A DNA stretch of 64,000 bases, taken from a virus. Positions 21,517-28,927 of the stretch are shown piece by piece. A model generated the notes under the pieces. That model searched no databases. It was not told the DNA's origin and saw nothing but the letters and a program-made list of their open reading frames with translations. A program made the position numbers and the translations under genes. How positions within the stretch are numbered: the stretch's first letter is position 1; each line of letters starts with the position of its first letter. The DNA lies in the IMG/VR virus record IMGVR_UViG_3300046010_015054, positions 1 to 64,000 of that record; one strand, 5' to 3'.

Positions 21517-21672
21517 TTAGTTAACTTCTTTTACAAAATCAATAAACTCTTTTAACGCTTGATGCCTTGGAAGTTGTTCTTCTAATTCAAAAGGATCGGC
21601 ATAACTCTCTAAATCATTTAGATAAAGCTTTGCTTGCTTTTCTAACCATTTAATTTGCTCGTTTGCATTCAT
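21517..21672 (-). CDS. Small acidic helical protein, 51 aa
   Basis: MNANEQIKWLEKQAKLYLND, then acidic helix ending FIDFVKEVN. Behind the promoter at 21697-21727 with AAGTTATG leader. Confidence 0.65.
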   Translation of the reverse strand: MNANEQIKWLEKQAKLYLNDLESYADPFELEEQLPRHQALKEFIDFVKEVN

Positions 21673-21696
21673 AACTTTAATTTTTAAAACTTTTTC

Positions 21697-21727
21697 TAAA
21701 TGTATGAAATGTTTTTTAAATTTCCAA
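21697..21727 (-). promoter_or_regulatory. Promoter (TTGG-N19-TACATTTA), divergent pair left arm
   Basis: Consensus, minus strand, 25 bases from its gene start; diverges from the plus-strand promoter 32 bases away. Confidence 0.8.
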
Positions 21728-21758
21728 ATATATCTTTATATATTACGTTTTTGACTAT

Positions 21759-21789
21759 TTGGTTACTTAAAGATGACGACGTATATTTA
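21759..21789 (+). promoter_or_regulatory. Plus-strand promoter (TTGG-N19-TATATTTA)
   Basis: TTGG at 21759-21762, exactly 19 bases, TATATTTA at 21782-21789, 36 bases before the only plus-strand gene. Its orientation supports the motif being a real promoter rather than a coding by-product. Confidence 0.82.
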
Positions 21790-21824
21790 TAGCAAATTTA
21801 AATTAACCCTTAAAAACCATTAAC

Positions 21825-22028
21825 ATGAAAAAATTACTTTTAATTGGGGTTGCGTTGGTTATGGCTTCTTGCTCTACTTCAGACTATGCTGTTCACAGCA
21901 TTAAAGAAACACCTAAAACCACTCGTCAAGCATTAATATATGATGATCACGTAGTTATTGTTACTAAAACTAGATTTACTTTAGAAGAGTATAGACAGTT
22001 AGTAGCAGTTACAGAAAATAATAAATAA
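21825..22028 (+). CDS. Small lipoprotein, only plus-strand gene
   Basis: 67 residues: MKKLLLIGVALVMASCSTSD has a signal peptide and lipobox MASC (Cys16). The mature part is short and mixed (RQALIYDDHVVIVTKTRFTL, then EEYRQLV), which may fold into a small beta-hairpin. It has its own promoter and a bidirectional terminator, so it is an independent unit like a moron gene. Likely attached to the host inner or outer membrane; blocking competing phages is a plausible but unproven job. Confidence 0.82.
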   Translation: MKKLLLIGVALVMASCSTSDYAVHSIKETPKTTRQALIYDDHVVIVTKTRFTLEEYRQLVAVTENNK

Positions 22029-22058
22029 AAAAGGGCGCTTTAAGCGCCCAATTTTTTT
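22028..22058. terminator. Bidirectional intrinsic terminator
   Basis: GGGCGC-TTTAA-GCGCCC with A-rich left and T-rich right flanks, so it works for the plus-strand lipoprotein gene and the converging 70-aa gene. Confidence 0.88.
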
Positions 22059-22252
22059 CTTAATACTTTATGGGTGTGTTCATAACTCACCAACATGTTA
22101 TAGTAATCTATAATTTTATATTTATCTTTTATAAAATCTTGATAACTTGTTTTGGATGCCATACTTCTCCAAAATTTAAGTTTTAAATTAAGTGGAAGTT
22201 TTTCAAACCAATCTAAAATTTCATTATCACTCAATGAATCTACATTCTTCAT
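22040..22252 (-). CDS. Unknown protein, 70 aa
   Basis: MKNVDSLSDNEILDWFEKLP then Lys/Tyr-rich helices ending RKKLGA. It ends inside the bidirectional terminator. Confidence 0.62.
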   Translation of the reverse strand: MKNVDSLSDNEILDWFEKLPLNLKLKFWRSMASKTSYQDFIKDKYKIIDYYNMLVSYEHTHKVLRKKLGA

Positions 22253-22469
22253 AGCGACATATTAGATCGGCATTTTTAGAGGTTACATCAACAAAGACAA
22301 CACTTTTAAATGGTATTTCTTCTTCCGATACTCTCCATTCTACATTTTTGCCCTTTTCAAGCCAGTAATCTACTTTAAGAGCATTACATCTGTCTTGAGC
22401 TTGTTCTTCAGTTGGGTAAGCAGAATCAATATTCTCGAACCAATCGAAAACTACAAATATTGTTTTCAT
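22227..22469 (-). CDS. Unknown protein, 80 aa
   Basis: Starts MKTIFVVFDWFENIDSAYPT (22469, ATGA overlap upstream). Compact alpha/beta look: YPTEEQAQDRCNAL, VEWRVSEEEIPFKSVVFVDV. No family recognised. Confidence 0.65.
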   Translation of the reverse strand: MKTIFVVFDWFENIDSAYPTEEQAQDRCNALKVDYWLEKGKNVEWRVSEEEIPFKSVVFVDVTSKNADLICRYEECRFIE

Positions 22470-22636
22470 ACTACACAACCATTTACAAACTTCAAAACCC
22501 TTCCGCTAGCTATACCTTTGGTATTTAAACGTACAGCCCACTTTATATCTCCATCTTTATGAATTACTTGATATCGTTCATTATTATGGAGGAGGTACTC
22601 GTTATAAACTTTCTGTTTGAATTGTATCCTCTTCAT
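22466..22636 (-). CDS. Unknown protein, 56 aa
   Basis: MKRIQFKQKVYNEYLLHNNE, then YQVIHKDGDIKWAVRLN, beta-rich, ending FVNGCVV. It overlaps the upstream gene by 35 bases and its stop overlaps the next start; coupling supports it. Confidence 0.55.
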   Translation of the reverse strand: MKRIQFKQKVYNEYLLHNNERYQVIHKDGDIKWAVRLNTKGIASGRVLKFVNGCVV

Positions 22637-22805
22637 ATTCAAAATTATTTCTAAAAGGATAATTTTTGTAGTGGCCTCTAATGCTTGCTAATTTTTCTTC
22701 AGCATCAGCACTAGCAACAATACTTCCAAATCTATACAAAACAAAACGTTTTTTTTCTTTAACAATAGTTAGATTAGCTCGACTACCTGTTTTACCAGAA
22801 CTCAT
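22602..22805 (-). CDS. Unknown protein, 67 aa
   Basis: MSSGKTGSRANLTIVKEKKR then FVLYRFGSIVASADAEEKLASI. ATGA overlap with the upstream gene. No family recognised. Confidence 0.6.
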   Translation of the reverse strand: MSSGKTGSRANLTIVKEKKRFVLYRFGSIVASADAEEKLASIRGHYKNYPFRNNFEYEEDTIQTESL

Positions 22806-23041
22806 ACTGCAACTTTAAATTTATGGGTGTATTTTTTTAAACGTAAACGACGGAAAGGGTCATATGGTGTTCTACCAACAAAAACACCTGAGTCAAAATA
22901 AAAATTAATTTGATCTGTAGGGCAATTGTTTTGAAAACATTGATGAATCTCCCTGATATATTCTATATCATCTGGGAAATTCATTTTAATGGAGCTTATT
23001 TTTCGCCCGCTTCGGATTTGTTCAATTGTGACTTGTTTCAT
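22802..23041 (-). CDS. Unknown basic protein, 79 aa
   Basis: MKQVTIEQIRSGRKISSIKM then acidic centre and a basic C-terminus with FRRLRLKKYTHKFKV. First gene after the promoter at 23057-23087. Confidence 0.62.
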   Translation of the reverse strand: MKQVTIEQIRSGRKISSIKMNFPDDIEYIREIHQCFQNNCPTDQINFYFDSGVFVGRTPYDPFRRLRLKKYTHKFKVAV

Positions 23042-23056
23042 AACCTTAACTTTGGA

Positions 23057-23087
23057 TAAAATTATGAATAAATCATAACATAACCAA
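23057..23087 (-). promoter_or_regulatory. Promoter (TTGG-N19-TAATTTTA)
   Basis: Consensus; start codon 16 bases downstream with AAGGTTATG. Confidence 0.76.
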
Positions 23088-23116
23088 ATATTTTTTTAAC
23101 CGAAAAATACCTAGGA

Positions 23117-23566
23117 TTATTTACCTATAAACTTATTCCATTTAGCTTTGTAAGATTCTGTTACTTCTTCACTTCCTTGGAATAACATACCTTCTAAAGC
23201 ATCTATCATTTGTCGCTTGCCGTAGACCTTAATACGATCCCATTTATTAATATTTGGGTTATAGAAGTAAGCAAAGTCAGCACCATATGAATCTACTAAA
23301 TCAGCTACATCTTCAACTGCATCTTGTGGATCCATTTTATTCAAGTCTACCTTATCTGCAGTGTCTTGTCTATTAGCTTCAATTTCTCCAGTATCAGCAT
23401 TAACATAGCTAATATAACCTCTATTAGCAATTTCTTTTGCTTTTTCAGGTTCATTATAAAAAGTTTCTAATGCCTTACCTAAATTTTCAGGATAACCATC
23501 ATAATGGTTGTAAGTTGTAGTTAGAACTCCATCTTCAAGGTATCCAATCAATGCACGTGTTGCCAT
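23117..23566 (-). CDS. Conserved phage protein of MATRALIGY type
   Basis: 149 residues. The opening MATRALIGYLEDG followed by TTYNHYDGYPENLGKALE is a widespread phage protein start of unknown function. The middle is acidic (DPQDAVEDVADLVDSYGADF). No TTGG-type promoter is seen upstream; only TATATTTATTAA at about 23583-23594. Confidence 0.7.
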   Translation of the reverse strand: MATRALIGYLEDGVLTTTYNHYDGYPENLGKALETFYNEPEKAKEIANRGYISYVNADTGEIEANRQDTADKVDLNKMDPQDAVEDVADLVDSYGADFAYFYNPNINKWDRIKVYGKRQMIDALEGMLFQGSEEVTESYKAKWNKFIGK

Positions 23567-23609
23567 AGCTTAATAATTTATGTTAATAAATATATAAGAA
23601 AAACTCATC

Positions 23610-23825
23610 TTACTTTTCAGGTGCAGGATTTGGTAATTTATCTGCCCATTGATTAAAATCTCGTTTACCACCCCAATTTGGAGGGTAAACAGCACGTACA
23701 TTAATAGTATCTTGGATTGACCGGCACTTTGTCTCTGGGGTCTCCTTCAAGTGTGTAAACAAAATTGTTTGTTCCTTGCGGTTCCACTGTAACGTTTGTT
23801 TTAAAAAGGTAAATAGGTCCTTCAT
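23610..23825 (-). CDS. Doubtful ORF, C-terminal part may be real
   Basis: 71 codons, of which the first 42 overlap the 97-aa gene in another frame. The last 30 residues (AVYPPNWGGKRDFNQWADKL and on) look protein-like. They may form the tail of the 97-aa protein through a frameshift near 23720-23740, or a short gene without obvious start. Confidence 0.3.
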   Translation of the reverse strand: MKDLFTFLKQTLQWNRKEQTILFTHLKETPETKCRSIQDTINVRAVYPPNWGGKRDFNQWADKLPNPAPEK

Positions 23826-23994
23826 AACTGCGATAAATTAATTGGTTGTTTTCATCAATGTCTGTAGAGATACGGCGTTCACCATCAAAACTACGGAATT
23901 GGCGAGCCGTAACTCTGTACCAACTGTCTTTAATTTTTACCTCACAACATTTGTAGGGTTCAAAATCGTATTTTAACGTAACCGTTTTAGCCAT
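23701..23994 (-). CDS. Unknown protein, 97 aa
   Basis: Starts MAKTVTLKYDFEPYKCCEV (ATG 23994), 12 bases from the promoter. Beta-rich throughout (WYRVTARQFRSFDGERRI, YEGPIYLFKTNVTV). No family recognised. Confidence 0.65.
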   Translation of the reverse strand: MAKTVTLKYDFEPYKCCEVKIKDSWYRVTARQFRSFDGERRISTDIDENNQLIYRSYEGPIYLFKTNVTVEPQGTNNFVYTLEGDPRDKVPVNPRYY

Positions 23995-24006
23995 AACTCT
24001 TTTTTG

Positions 24007-24037
24007 TAAATGTATAAACAATTCTTCAGATCACCAC
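24007..24037 (-). promoter_or_regulatory. Promoter (GTGG-N19-TACATTTA)
   Basis: Consensus; starts right at the stop of the 81-aa gene. Confidence 0.76.
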
Positions 24038-24038
24038 A

Positions 24039-24284
24039 TCAATCGGCAAGAAGAAGATCATTGTTTTCTAAGGTGTACCAAAAACGTTCTAACCATAATC
24101 CGATCCGAACGTTATCAACAATATCGTCTACACTTAAATGATTTGCATAGCGATGTTGAGCGACTAATAAAATGCCCAAGTCACATAAATCTCGAGCCAA
24201 GTCTCTATTACCTTCTTTTATTGCTTTTCTAGCTTTGTCGTAGGTTTTTGAAACTGATCCTTTGCATAATTCACGAGTGTACAT
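24039..24284 (-). CDS. Unknown protein, 81 aa
   Basis: All-helical: MYTRELCKGSVSKTYDKARK, LARDLCDLGILLVAQHRYA. No family recognised. Its leader holds a short CCTAACCTAACC repeat directly before the ATG. Confidence 0.62.
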   Translation of the reverse strand: MYTRELCKGSVSKTYDKARKAIKEGNRDLARDLCDLGILLVAQHRYANHLSVDDIVDNVRIGLWLERFWYTLENNDLLLAD

Positions 24285-24347
24285 TAGGTTAGGTTAGGTG
24301 TTAGGGTAGTAATATTTACTATTTAATTATTTATTGTATTTATACAA

Positions 24348-24378
24348 TAAATTTACGATAAAAACTTTGCTTTTCCAA
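24348..24378 (-). promoter_or_regulatory. Promoter (TTGG-N19-TAAATTTA)
   Basis: Consensus; leader of about 55 bases containing TTGTATAAATACAA, an inverted repeat. Confidence 0.76.
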
Positions 24379-24403
24379 GCAGTTCATATCACGTAATTAT
24401 TAC

Positions 24404-24547
24404 TTAACCTTTTAAAATTTGTTTGGTAGCGTTTTTGGCATTATCAAGATCTTTTTTAATATCAGTGATTGCATGCCTAATTTTCCTTACTTCAATATAT
24501 AGAAGAACTATACATGAAATTGAAAATCCAAAGAAAAAATATTCCAT
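24404..24547 (-). CDS. Small membrane protein with coiled tail, 47 aa
   Basis: MEYFFFGFSISCIVLLYIEV (one span) then a basic helix ending KNATKQILKG. TAATG overlap with the gene upstream. Confidence 0.6.
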   Translation of the reverse strand: MEYFFFGFSISCIVLLYIEVRKIRHAITDIKKDLDNAKNATKQILKG

Positions 24548-24705
24548 TATTTATTTTTAGATTTAATTTTGTAATAAGCCATAAAATACCTATCCTTTAA
24601 ATCCATTTCTGGATTTGATTTTTTAAGTGTTTGGGCTTCATTCATAACATCTTCATAGTAGCCTTTTTTATGGGCTTTAAGTAACAATTCTTCAACATCA
24701 TTCAT
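24547..24705 (-). CDS. Small helical protein, 52 aa
   Basis: From MNDVEELLLKAHKKGYYEDV (ATG 24705, overlapping the upstream gene by 8 bases). DLKDRYFMAYYKIK at the end. No family recognised. Confidence 0.58.
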   Translation of the reverse strand: MNDVEELLLKAHKKGYYEDVMNEAQTLKKSNPEMDLKDRYFMAYYKIKSKNK

Positions 24706-24928
24706 CTTCGTCAGAAAAACCTTCAATTGTATTATAATAAGCGTCAAATATGCTCTCTATTTCCGAAAATGTTTCTTCATTTTCTACTTCAAAGCCGTTT
24801 TGATCCGTAATACATATTAATTCTTCATCTAGGTTTGTGTGATCTAGCTCTAAGTCTACTTTATAATGTTGTTCGTCGTTGTGATTATATACCAAAAAAG
24901 ATTTTGTAGTAGACGTATGAATAACCAT
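24698..24928 (-). CDS. Unknown acidic protein, 76 aa
   Basis: MVIHTSTTKSFLVYNHNDEQ then VDLELDHTNLDEELICITDQ; acidic C-terminus ends FSDEDE. No family recognised. Confidence 0.6.
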   Translation of the reverse strand: MVIHTSTTKSFLVYNHNDEQHYKVDLELDHTNLDEELICITDQNGFEVENEETFSEIESIFDAYYNTIEGFSDEDE

Positions 24929-24947
24929 ATTAATTAAGATTAAGATT

Positions 24948-25109
24948 TATTTTTCTATTATTTTCTATTATTAATTCTAAAGCTGCTTCAAGACCATGGA
25001 CATAACCATTATCAAACACTACTTCACCATCAGTGTAGTCTCTAGAAGGATTTAACATTTCTAGTTTATGTTCTTGAATAGCTTCTTCTAATTCTTGTAT
25101 TATATTCAT
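24948..25109 (-). CDS. Small acidic protein, 53 aa
   Basis: MNIIQELEEAIQEHKLEMLN, DYTDGEVVFDNGYVHGLEAA, ending IIEKIEK. Follows the oxygenase stop by 2 bases. Confidence 0.6.
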
Positions 25110-25111
25110 TT

Positions 25112-25768
25112 TTATCCTACATTAAAGGCTATTGCTATTCTAGGTTCAGATACGGGATTTTCTAACACCATATGTCTAAACCATAAAGGAAAAATATTAT
25201 ATAAACCTACTTCAGGTCTAGAAAATATAAAATCCCAAGTATAAGGATTATTACTATCTACTACAGGAAATTTTTGTAAAAGTCTTTCAGTTACTGGGTC
25301 TTCGAATTCTAAAGCTGAAGTACCTGCAGGAGCTGTTAGATACATCACACCGCTAAATACGCAATCATAATGGGTATGACTTTTATGATAACCTCCTTTA
25401 TCTAGAGCATTAGCTAGTAAAAATACATTATTTTTCAATCCACGTCTGTGAAATCCTTGTTTTTCAAGGAATGTACAACCTAACTCATATACCCATTCTT
25501 TCATTTCTTTAAACTCAGGTATATCTACTAAATTAAAATCTGGGATATTGTGAGTTGTTCTTCCTCTGGGGAAGAAATCAGGATTGCAAGTTCTAGGGTC
25601 ACTAAGTAAATCTTGAACAATAGGTAAATATTTTTGAGCTAATTCTAAATTATAACCCCAACCAAGAGGTACAGCAAAATGCCCATCTACATTCATTTCA
25701 ATTTTTTTTGTTTGAGGAATTTCATTTCTAAAATCTCCTCCAATTTGACCTTTTTTCATATTAAACAT
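25112..25768 (-). CDS. 2OG-Fe(II) oxygenase (2OG-FeII_Oxy_5 type)
   Basis: 218 residues. HxD ligand set His133-x-Asp135 in SHTHYDCVFSGVMYL, distal His199 in WFRHMVLENP, and Arg210 (EPRIAIAFN) for 2-oxoglutarate. Matches phage oxygenases such as those in T4-like marine phages. The N-terminal KKGQIGGDFRNEIP (residues 5-18) is shared with the next gene. Starts at 25768 or at MKKGQIG (25759). Confidence 0.85.
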   Translation of the reverse strand: MFNMKKGQIGGDFRNEIPQTKKIEMNVDGHFAVPLGWGYNLELAQKYLPIVQDLLSDPRTCNPDFFPRGRTTHNIPDFNLVDIPEFKEMKEWVYELGCTFLEKQGFHRRGLKNNVFLLANALDKGGYHKSHTHYDCVFSGVMYLTAPAGTSALEFEDPVTERLLQKFPVVDSNNPYTWDFIFSRPEVGLYNIFPLWFRHMVLENPVSEPRIAIAFNVG

Positions 25769-26567
25769 ACCAAGCTGTAAAAGCTATTCTTTTATTTTTA
25801 ACACCCTTAACTACTTCACTTACAAAATGTGGTGCTCCTCCTACTACATTAAACATAGTTAAAGTATTAAAAGGAGGATTTACTGCTTTAGTAACTACCT
25901 CATTACCCCATTCTGTTTTCATAAAAACGCCTCCGTAGTAAGGTTTCCAATCTTTAGATAAATGATATACCATAGCTACTCTACCATTATCACCATCAGT
26001 ATGAGGTCCATTATAATGACCTTCTTCATAACAAGATACAAAACTATATTCTGGTATATATTCTAAATTTTTAAAACCTGTTAAATTTTCTATTATTTTT
26101 ATAAATTTATTAGAACTAAACCATTTTAAATAAGGATGAAAATCATTTGTTCTTCTATAAACATAAGCAAATTGATTATTTGCAATAGCTTCTCTGGCAA
26201 ATTCTAATCTATGAGGTAAAGTTGGGTCATCATCTTTAGTTAAAAACATATGGTAATAACCTTCTTCTGTTAATGGGTTTCCATCTTCAACTTCACCATA
26301 ATTAAAGTAAGGATCAGGATGTACAACTAAATCCCAATCATCTTTATGTTTATCATAATAGTAACTATGTAAAATACTAGCTATATCCTCAGGAAAAAAT
26401 TCATCCCAATTAAAAACACTATTATTAACCCAACTTCTTTGAAGAGATTTTAATTTTGGGGCACTAACACTAAATTGGAACTGATAAGGGATTTTAGAGG
26501 GTTCAATTTCATTTGGCAAAGAATTGCTAAAATCTTGACCTATTTGTCCTTTTTTTGAGTAGTCCAT
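25761..26567 (-). CDS. 2OG-Fe(II) oxygenase (prolyl-hydroxylase type)
   Basis: 268 residues. His189-x-Asp191 in GPHTDGDNGRVAMVYHLS, GGVF turn, distal His247 in GAPHFVSEV, and Arg260 (KRIAFTAWY). Dioxygenase that oxidises a C-H bond of a peptide, sugar or nucleobase substrate, which cannot be told here. Residues 5-18 (KKGQIGQDFSNSLP) match the neighbour's N-terminus. Head of the pair after an upstream TATATTTATTAG element at about 26588-26600. Confidence 0.85.
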   Translation of the reverse strand: MDYSKKGQIGQDFSNSLPNEIEPSKIPYQFQFSVSAPKLKSLQRSWVNNSVFNWDEFFPEDIASILHSYYYDKHKDDWDLVVHPDPYFNYGEVEDGNPLTEEGYYHMFLTKDDDPTLPHRLEFAREAIANNQFAYVYRRTNDFHPYLKWFSSNKFIKIIENLTGFKNLEYIPEYSFVSCYEEGHYNGPHTDGDNGRVAMVYHLSKDWKPYYGGVFMKTEWGNEVVTKAVNPPFNTLTMFNVVGGAPHFVSEVVKGVKNKRIAFTAWYV

Positions 26568-26616
26568 TTTTTAATTCCTTATCTTCTAATAAATATAAAA
26601 AAAATTTCTTGAGATT

Positions 26617-27315
26617 TCACGTTAAATTATTAGGATCTAGCATTTCATAATTAAAAATTTCAAAATCTTTTTTATATCTTTCATTAATTGTTTCCACAAG
26701 ATATGGTGTTAACATTTCTTTATAATTAGGTTTAGGCACATTAAAAATTTTTGATATTTCTAATAAATGTGGAAAATTATTTTTTATTTCAAAACCTAAT
26801 TTTTTTATTATGTTTTCTAAACCTTCTTCAAATTTAAATATTTGATAGTTAACATTTACATCTTCAAAAAATTTATATTGTTCTAATGAATGATACGAAT
26901 GATAATGATTCTTTGCAGGATGTTTAAAATATCTTTCAACACAATAATCAATATACATTTTTTTTGAATAATTAGGTAGCATATGATAATTATATTTTAA
27001 AGGTACTGCTTCTGTAAAAAGTAATTCAGATAAAAATTTAAAATAAGGATTTCTAACTATTGAAAAAATAGTCCAAGAGTCGTCTACAAAAATTTTATTT
27101 TTTTTAGCAATATCTAAAATAAATTTTAAATTATAATGCATTGTTGGTACAACCATAAAGTGTTGTAATTGAATTTTAGGGTCAACACCAAACCCATGAA
27201 CTAATAGACATTCATTTCTTTGATACCCATAATAATTCATAATAAATTCCTCAACCGAAGAACCTCCAGTTTTAGGAATATGAACAAATATAGTTTTTTC
27301 TGGAGGTAAAATCAT
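26617..27315 (-). CDS. Sulfotransferase-family protein
   Basis: 232 residues. IFVHIPKTGGSSVEE (residues 9-23) is the PAPS 5'-phosphosulfate loop of the Sulfotransfer_2 type, SIVRNPYFKFLSEL (about residues 86-99) the 3'-phosphate site with Arg and Ser, and YKKDFEIFNYE near the end the usual C-terminal motif. Probably transfers sulfate to a sugar made by the neighbouring genes or to the host glycan. Very AT-rich. Confidence 0.82.
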   Translation of the reverse strand: MILPPEKTIFVHIPKTGGSSVEEFIMNYYGYQRNECLLVHGFGVDPKIQLQHFMVVPTMHYNLKFILDIAKKNKIFVDDSWTIFSIVRNPYFKFLSELLFTEAVPLKYNYHMLPNYSKKMYIDYCVERYFKHPAKNHYHSYHSLEQYKFFEDVNVNYQIFKFEEGLENIIKKLGFEIKNNFPHLLEISKIFNVPKPNYKEMLTPYLVETINERYKKDFEIFNYEMLDPNNLT

Positions 27316-27599
27316 TAAATAATACCTTTCTTTTTAGCAGTTTGATAGCCTACATAATAACCTTCAGCTTCATCAAAATACATTCTTTTGGTTGCAGGAA
27401 GATTTTCTTGTTCTTCCTCAAAATTTTTATAATTTTTAGGATATTCTATATCTACTGAAATAGGTCCAAAAGCAAATTTAGTTTTGTCCCAAGTCCAAGT
27501 TGTTTTAATCCCATCTTTTTCAAATACTTGTGTATATTTAAGTAAAACTTCATTTAGTTTTTCAGAAGGACGTCCTTTGGGTAATTCGTAATTCGCCAT
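27315..27599 (-). CDS. Unknown conserved-type protein, 94 aa
   Basis: MANYELPKGRPSEKLNEVLL, then KTTWTWDKTKFAFGPISVDI, EAEGYYVGYQTAKKKG. 10 bases after the -7 box of the promoter at 27609-27639, so the leader is nearly absent. Last base overlaps the sulfotransferase start. Confidence 0.65.
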   Translation of the reverse strand: MANYELPKGRPSEKLNEVLLKYTQVFEKDGIKTTWTWDKTKFAFGPISVDIEYPKNYKNFEEEQENLPATKRMYFDEAEGYYVGYQTAKKKGII

Positions 27600-27608
27600 T
27601 TTTTATTT

Positions 27609-27639
27609 TAAAGATATAAATGAATCAGGGCGTAACCAC
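27609..27639 (-). promoter_or_regulatory. Promoter (GTGG-N19-TATCTTTA)
   Basis: Consensus; overlaps the 3' end of the kinase gene (27625-27639). The last clear member before the long dense gene train. Confidence 0.78.
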
Positions 27640-28362
27640 ACCTCTTTTTGAAACAACTATACTAGCCATTTCATTAGCATACGCAATTGATGCTCTTTCT
27701 TCTAATGTCTCTAAAAATTTAAGAGCAAAAGCAGCTACAAATGTATCTCCAGCTCCTGAAACATCTATGGTTTGTTGGGGGTTTTCTTGAGGAATTAACT
27801 CACCATTGTAATATGCTCCTTTAGAACCTAAAGTAACAATAATATTTTTAGGATCTAGATGTTTATTATTTTTAGATTCACTTTCATTTAATTTAATAAA
27901 TGAAAATTTATTAGCTATGTCTGGGGTTAATTTACGTTTAGTATCTAAAATAGATAATTTAGCAAGATGACCAATATTCCATAGACTAGTAGTATCTAAG
28001 AATCCTTTATTATAATCACTTACAATAACAGCATCTGCTTCTTTGATAGATGCTTCTATTTCAGAATCAGTTATAAATCGATCTATCTTACCTTCCCCAG
28101 TATCTACTCTAAGGAACATGTGGTTTGATTTTACATCAACATATCTTGTTTTTGTAATATTTTTATCTTGAGAAATTAGAATAACATTTGCCTTTTTATC
28201 TAATACACAAACATTTTCATATACATTTCCGGCCATACCATTGTTTGTAGTTGTTTTAACCGGGTTTAAAACTGGGACTGGCGCCTCTGGTGATAATCTA
28301 TTTACTTCACAATATATAAACTCATCAATGCACTGTTCGCCAATTATTATTATTTTTTTCAT
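27625..28362 (-). CDS. PfkB-family kinase resembling the HldE kinase half
   Basis: 245 residues, shorter than HldE kinase domains (about 315). The start (IIIIGEQCIDEFIYCEVNRL then SPEAPVPVLNP) matches the heptose-7-phosphate 1-kinase signature, and VSGAGDTFVAAFALKFL (about residues 200-216) holds the PfkB anion-hole/catalytic Asp (GAGD). The lid region seems shortened. Together with the nucleotidyltransferase at 7262-7657 it makes a split HldE-like pair for activating a heptose-type sugar. Confidence 0.85.
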   Translation of the reverse strand: MKKIIIIGEQCIDEFIYCEVNRLSPEAPVPVLNPVKTTTNNGMAGNVYENVCVLDKKANVILISQDKNITKTRYVDVKSNHMFLRVDTGEGKIDRFITDSEIEASIKEADAVIVSDYNKGFLDTTSLWNIGHLAKLSILDTKRKLTPDIANKFSFIKLNESESKNNKHLDPKNIIVTLGSKGAYYNGELIPQENPQQTIDVSGAGDTFVAAFALKFLETLEERASIAYANEMASIVVSKRGVVTP

Positions 28363-28480
28363 TTTCTAAAACTTGTAATTCCAAACTTAACCCAAGACAG
28401 ATACTTTGAACAATATCTGGGTTGTAAAGTATTAAGTCTACCCATTTTTCATCGGGTAGACTATATACTAAATCAAGCAT
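28325..28480 (-). CDS. Small acidic protein, 51 aa
   Basis: MLDLVYSLPDEKWVDLILYN then helix and an Asn-rich C-terminus read through the kinase start codon region (38-base overlap). Start overlaps the upstream stop (ATGCTTGA). Plausible coupled gene. Confidence 0.5.
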   Translation of the reverse strand: MLDLVYSLPDEKWVDLILYNPDIVQSICLGLSLELQVLENEKNNNNWRTVH

Positions 28481-28628
28481 TGAATTCGGAGTCATTAAAA
28501 TGCATATAAAGTGGATTTTGCTCTGGTTTTGGCTTTCTTTTTTTTCTTAGTTCAGGATACTGGGTTTTAGCCCATTTGTGCCATTCCATAAATGTTTCAT
28601 AGGTTTGACGTGCTGAATTACTACTCAT
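28473..28628 (-). CDS. Small basic protein, 51 aa
   Basis: MSSNSARQTYETFMEWHKWA, a basic patch RKKRKPKP, then acidic end. Overlaps the upstream gene by 8 bases. Confidence 0.58.
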   Translation of the reverse strand: MSSNSARQTYETFMEWHKWAKTQYPELRKKRKPKPEQNPLYMHFNDSEFNA

Positions 28629-28926
28629 GACTTTGATTGATTATTTGGTTTATTAAATTAATTGCTTTTGAACAATATTCATATTGTTCGTTTTTTTCAA
28701 GGGTAATTATATTCTTATTTAAGGTATCGATAAAATTTGAACGCTCCAAGGTAATGTCTAAAACTTCTTGCTCTTCTATTAATTCTATTGAAAAGACTGG
28801 TATGTGTTGTTTTTTGGTTTTTAAATTTTTTTCAATAATATCAACTATAGACATAGAAATTTTACAACCATTCTTAATTAAAAATGATTCAAATTCTTCT
28901 TTATTTTGCACCGCAAGTTGTATCAT
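28621..28926 (-). CDS. Unknown helical protein, 101 aa
   Basis: MIQLAVQNKEEFESFLIKNG; KNLKTKKQHIPVFSIELIEE; end-to-end helix with NLINQIINQ. No family recognised. Confidence 0.62.
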   Translation of the reverse strand: MIQLAVQNKEEFESFLIKNGCKISMSIVDIIEKNLKTKKQHIPVFSIELIEEQEVLDITLERSNFIDTLNKNIITLEKNEQYEYCSKAINLINQIINQSHE

Positions 28927-28927
28927 T

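Noticed and set aside
24285-24300. Telomere-like CCTAACCTAACC repeat
   Set aside because: Only two to three copies directly before an ATG; too short to be a functional telomere or array.
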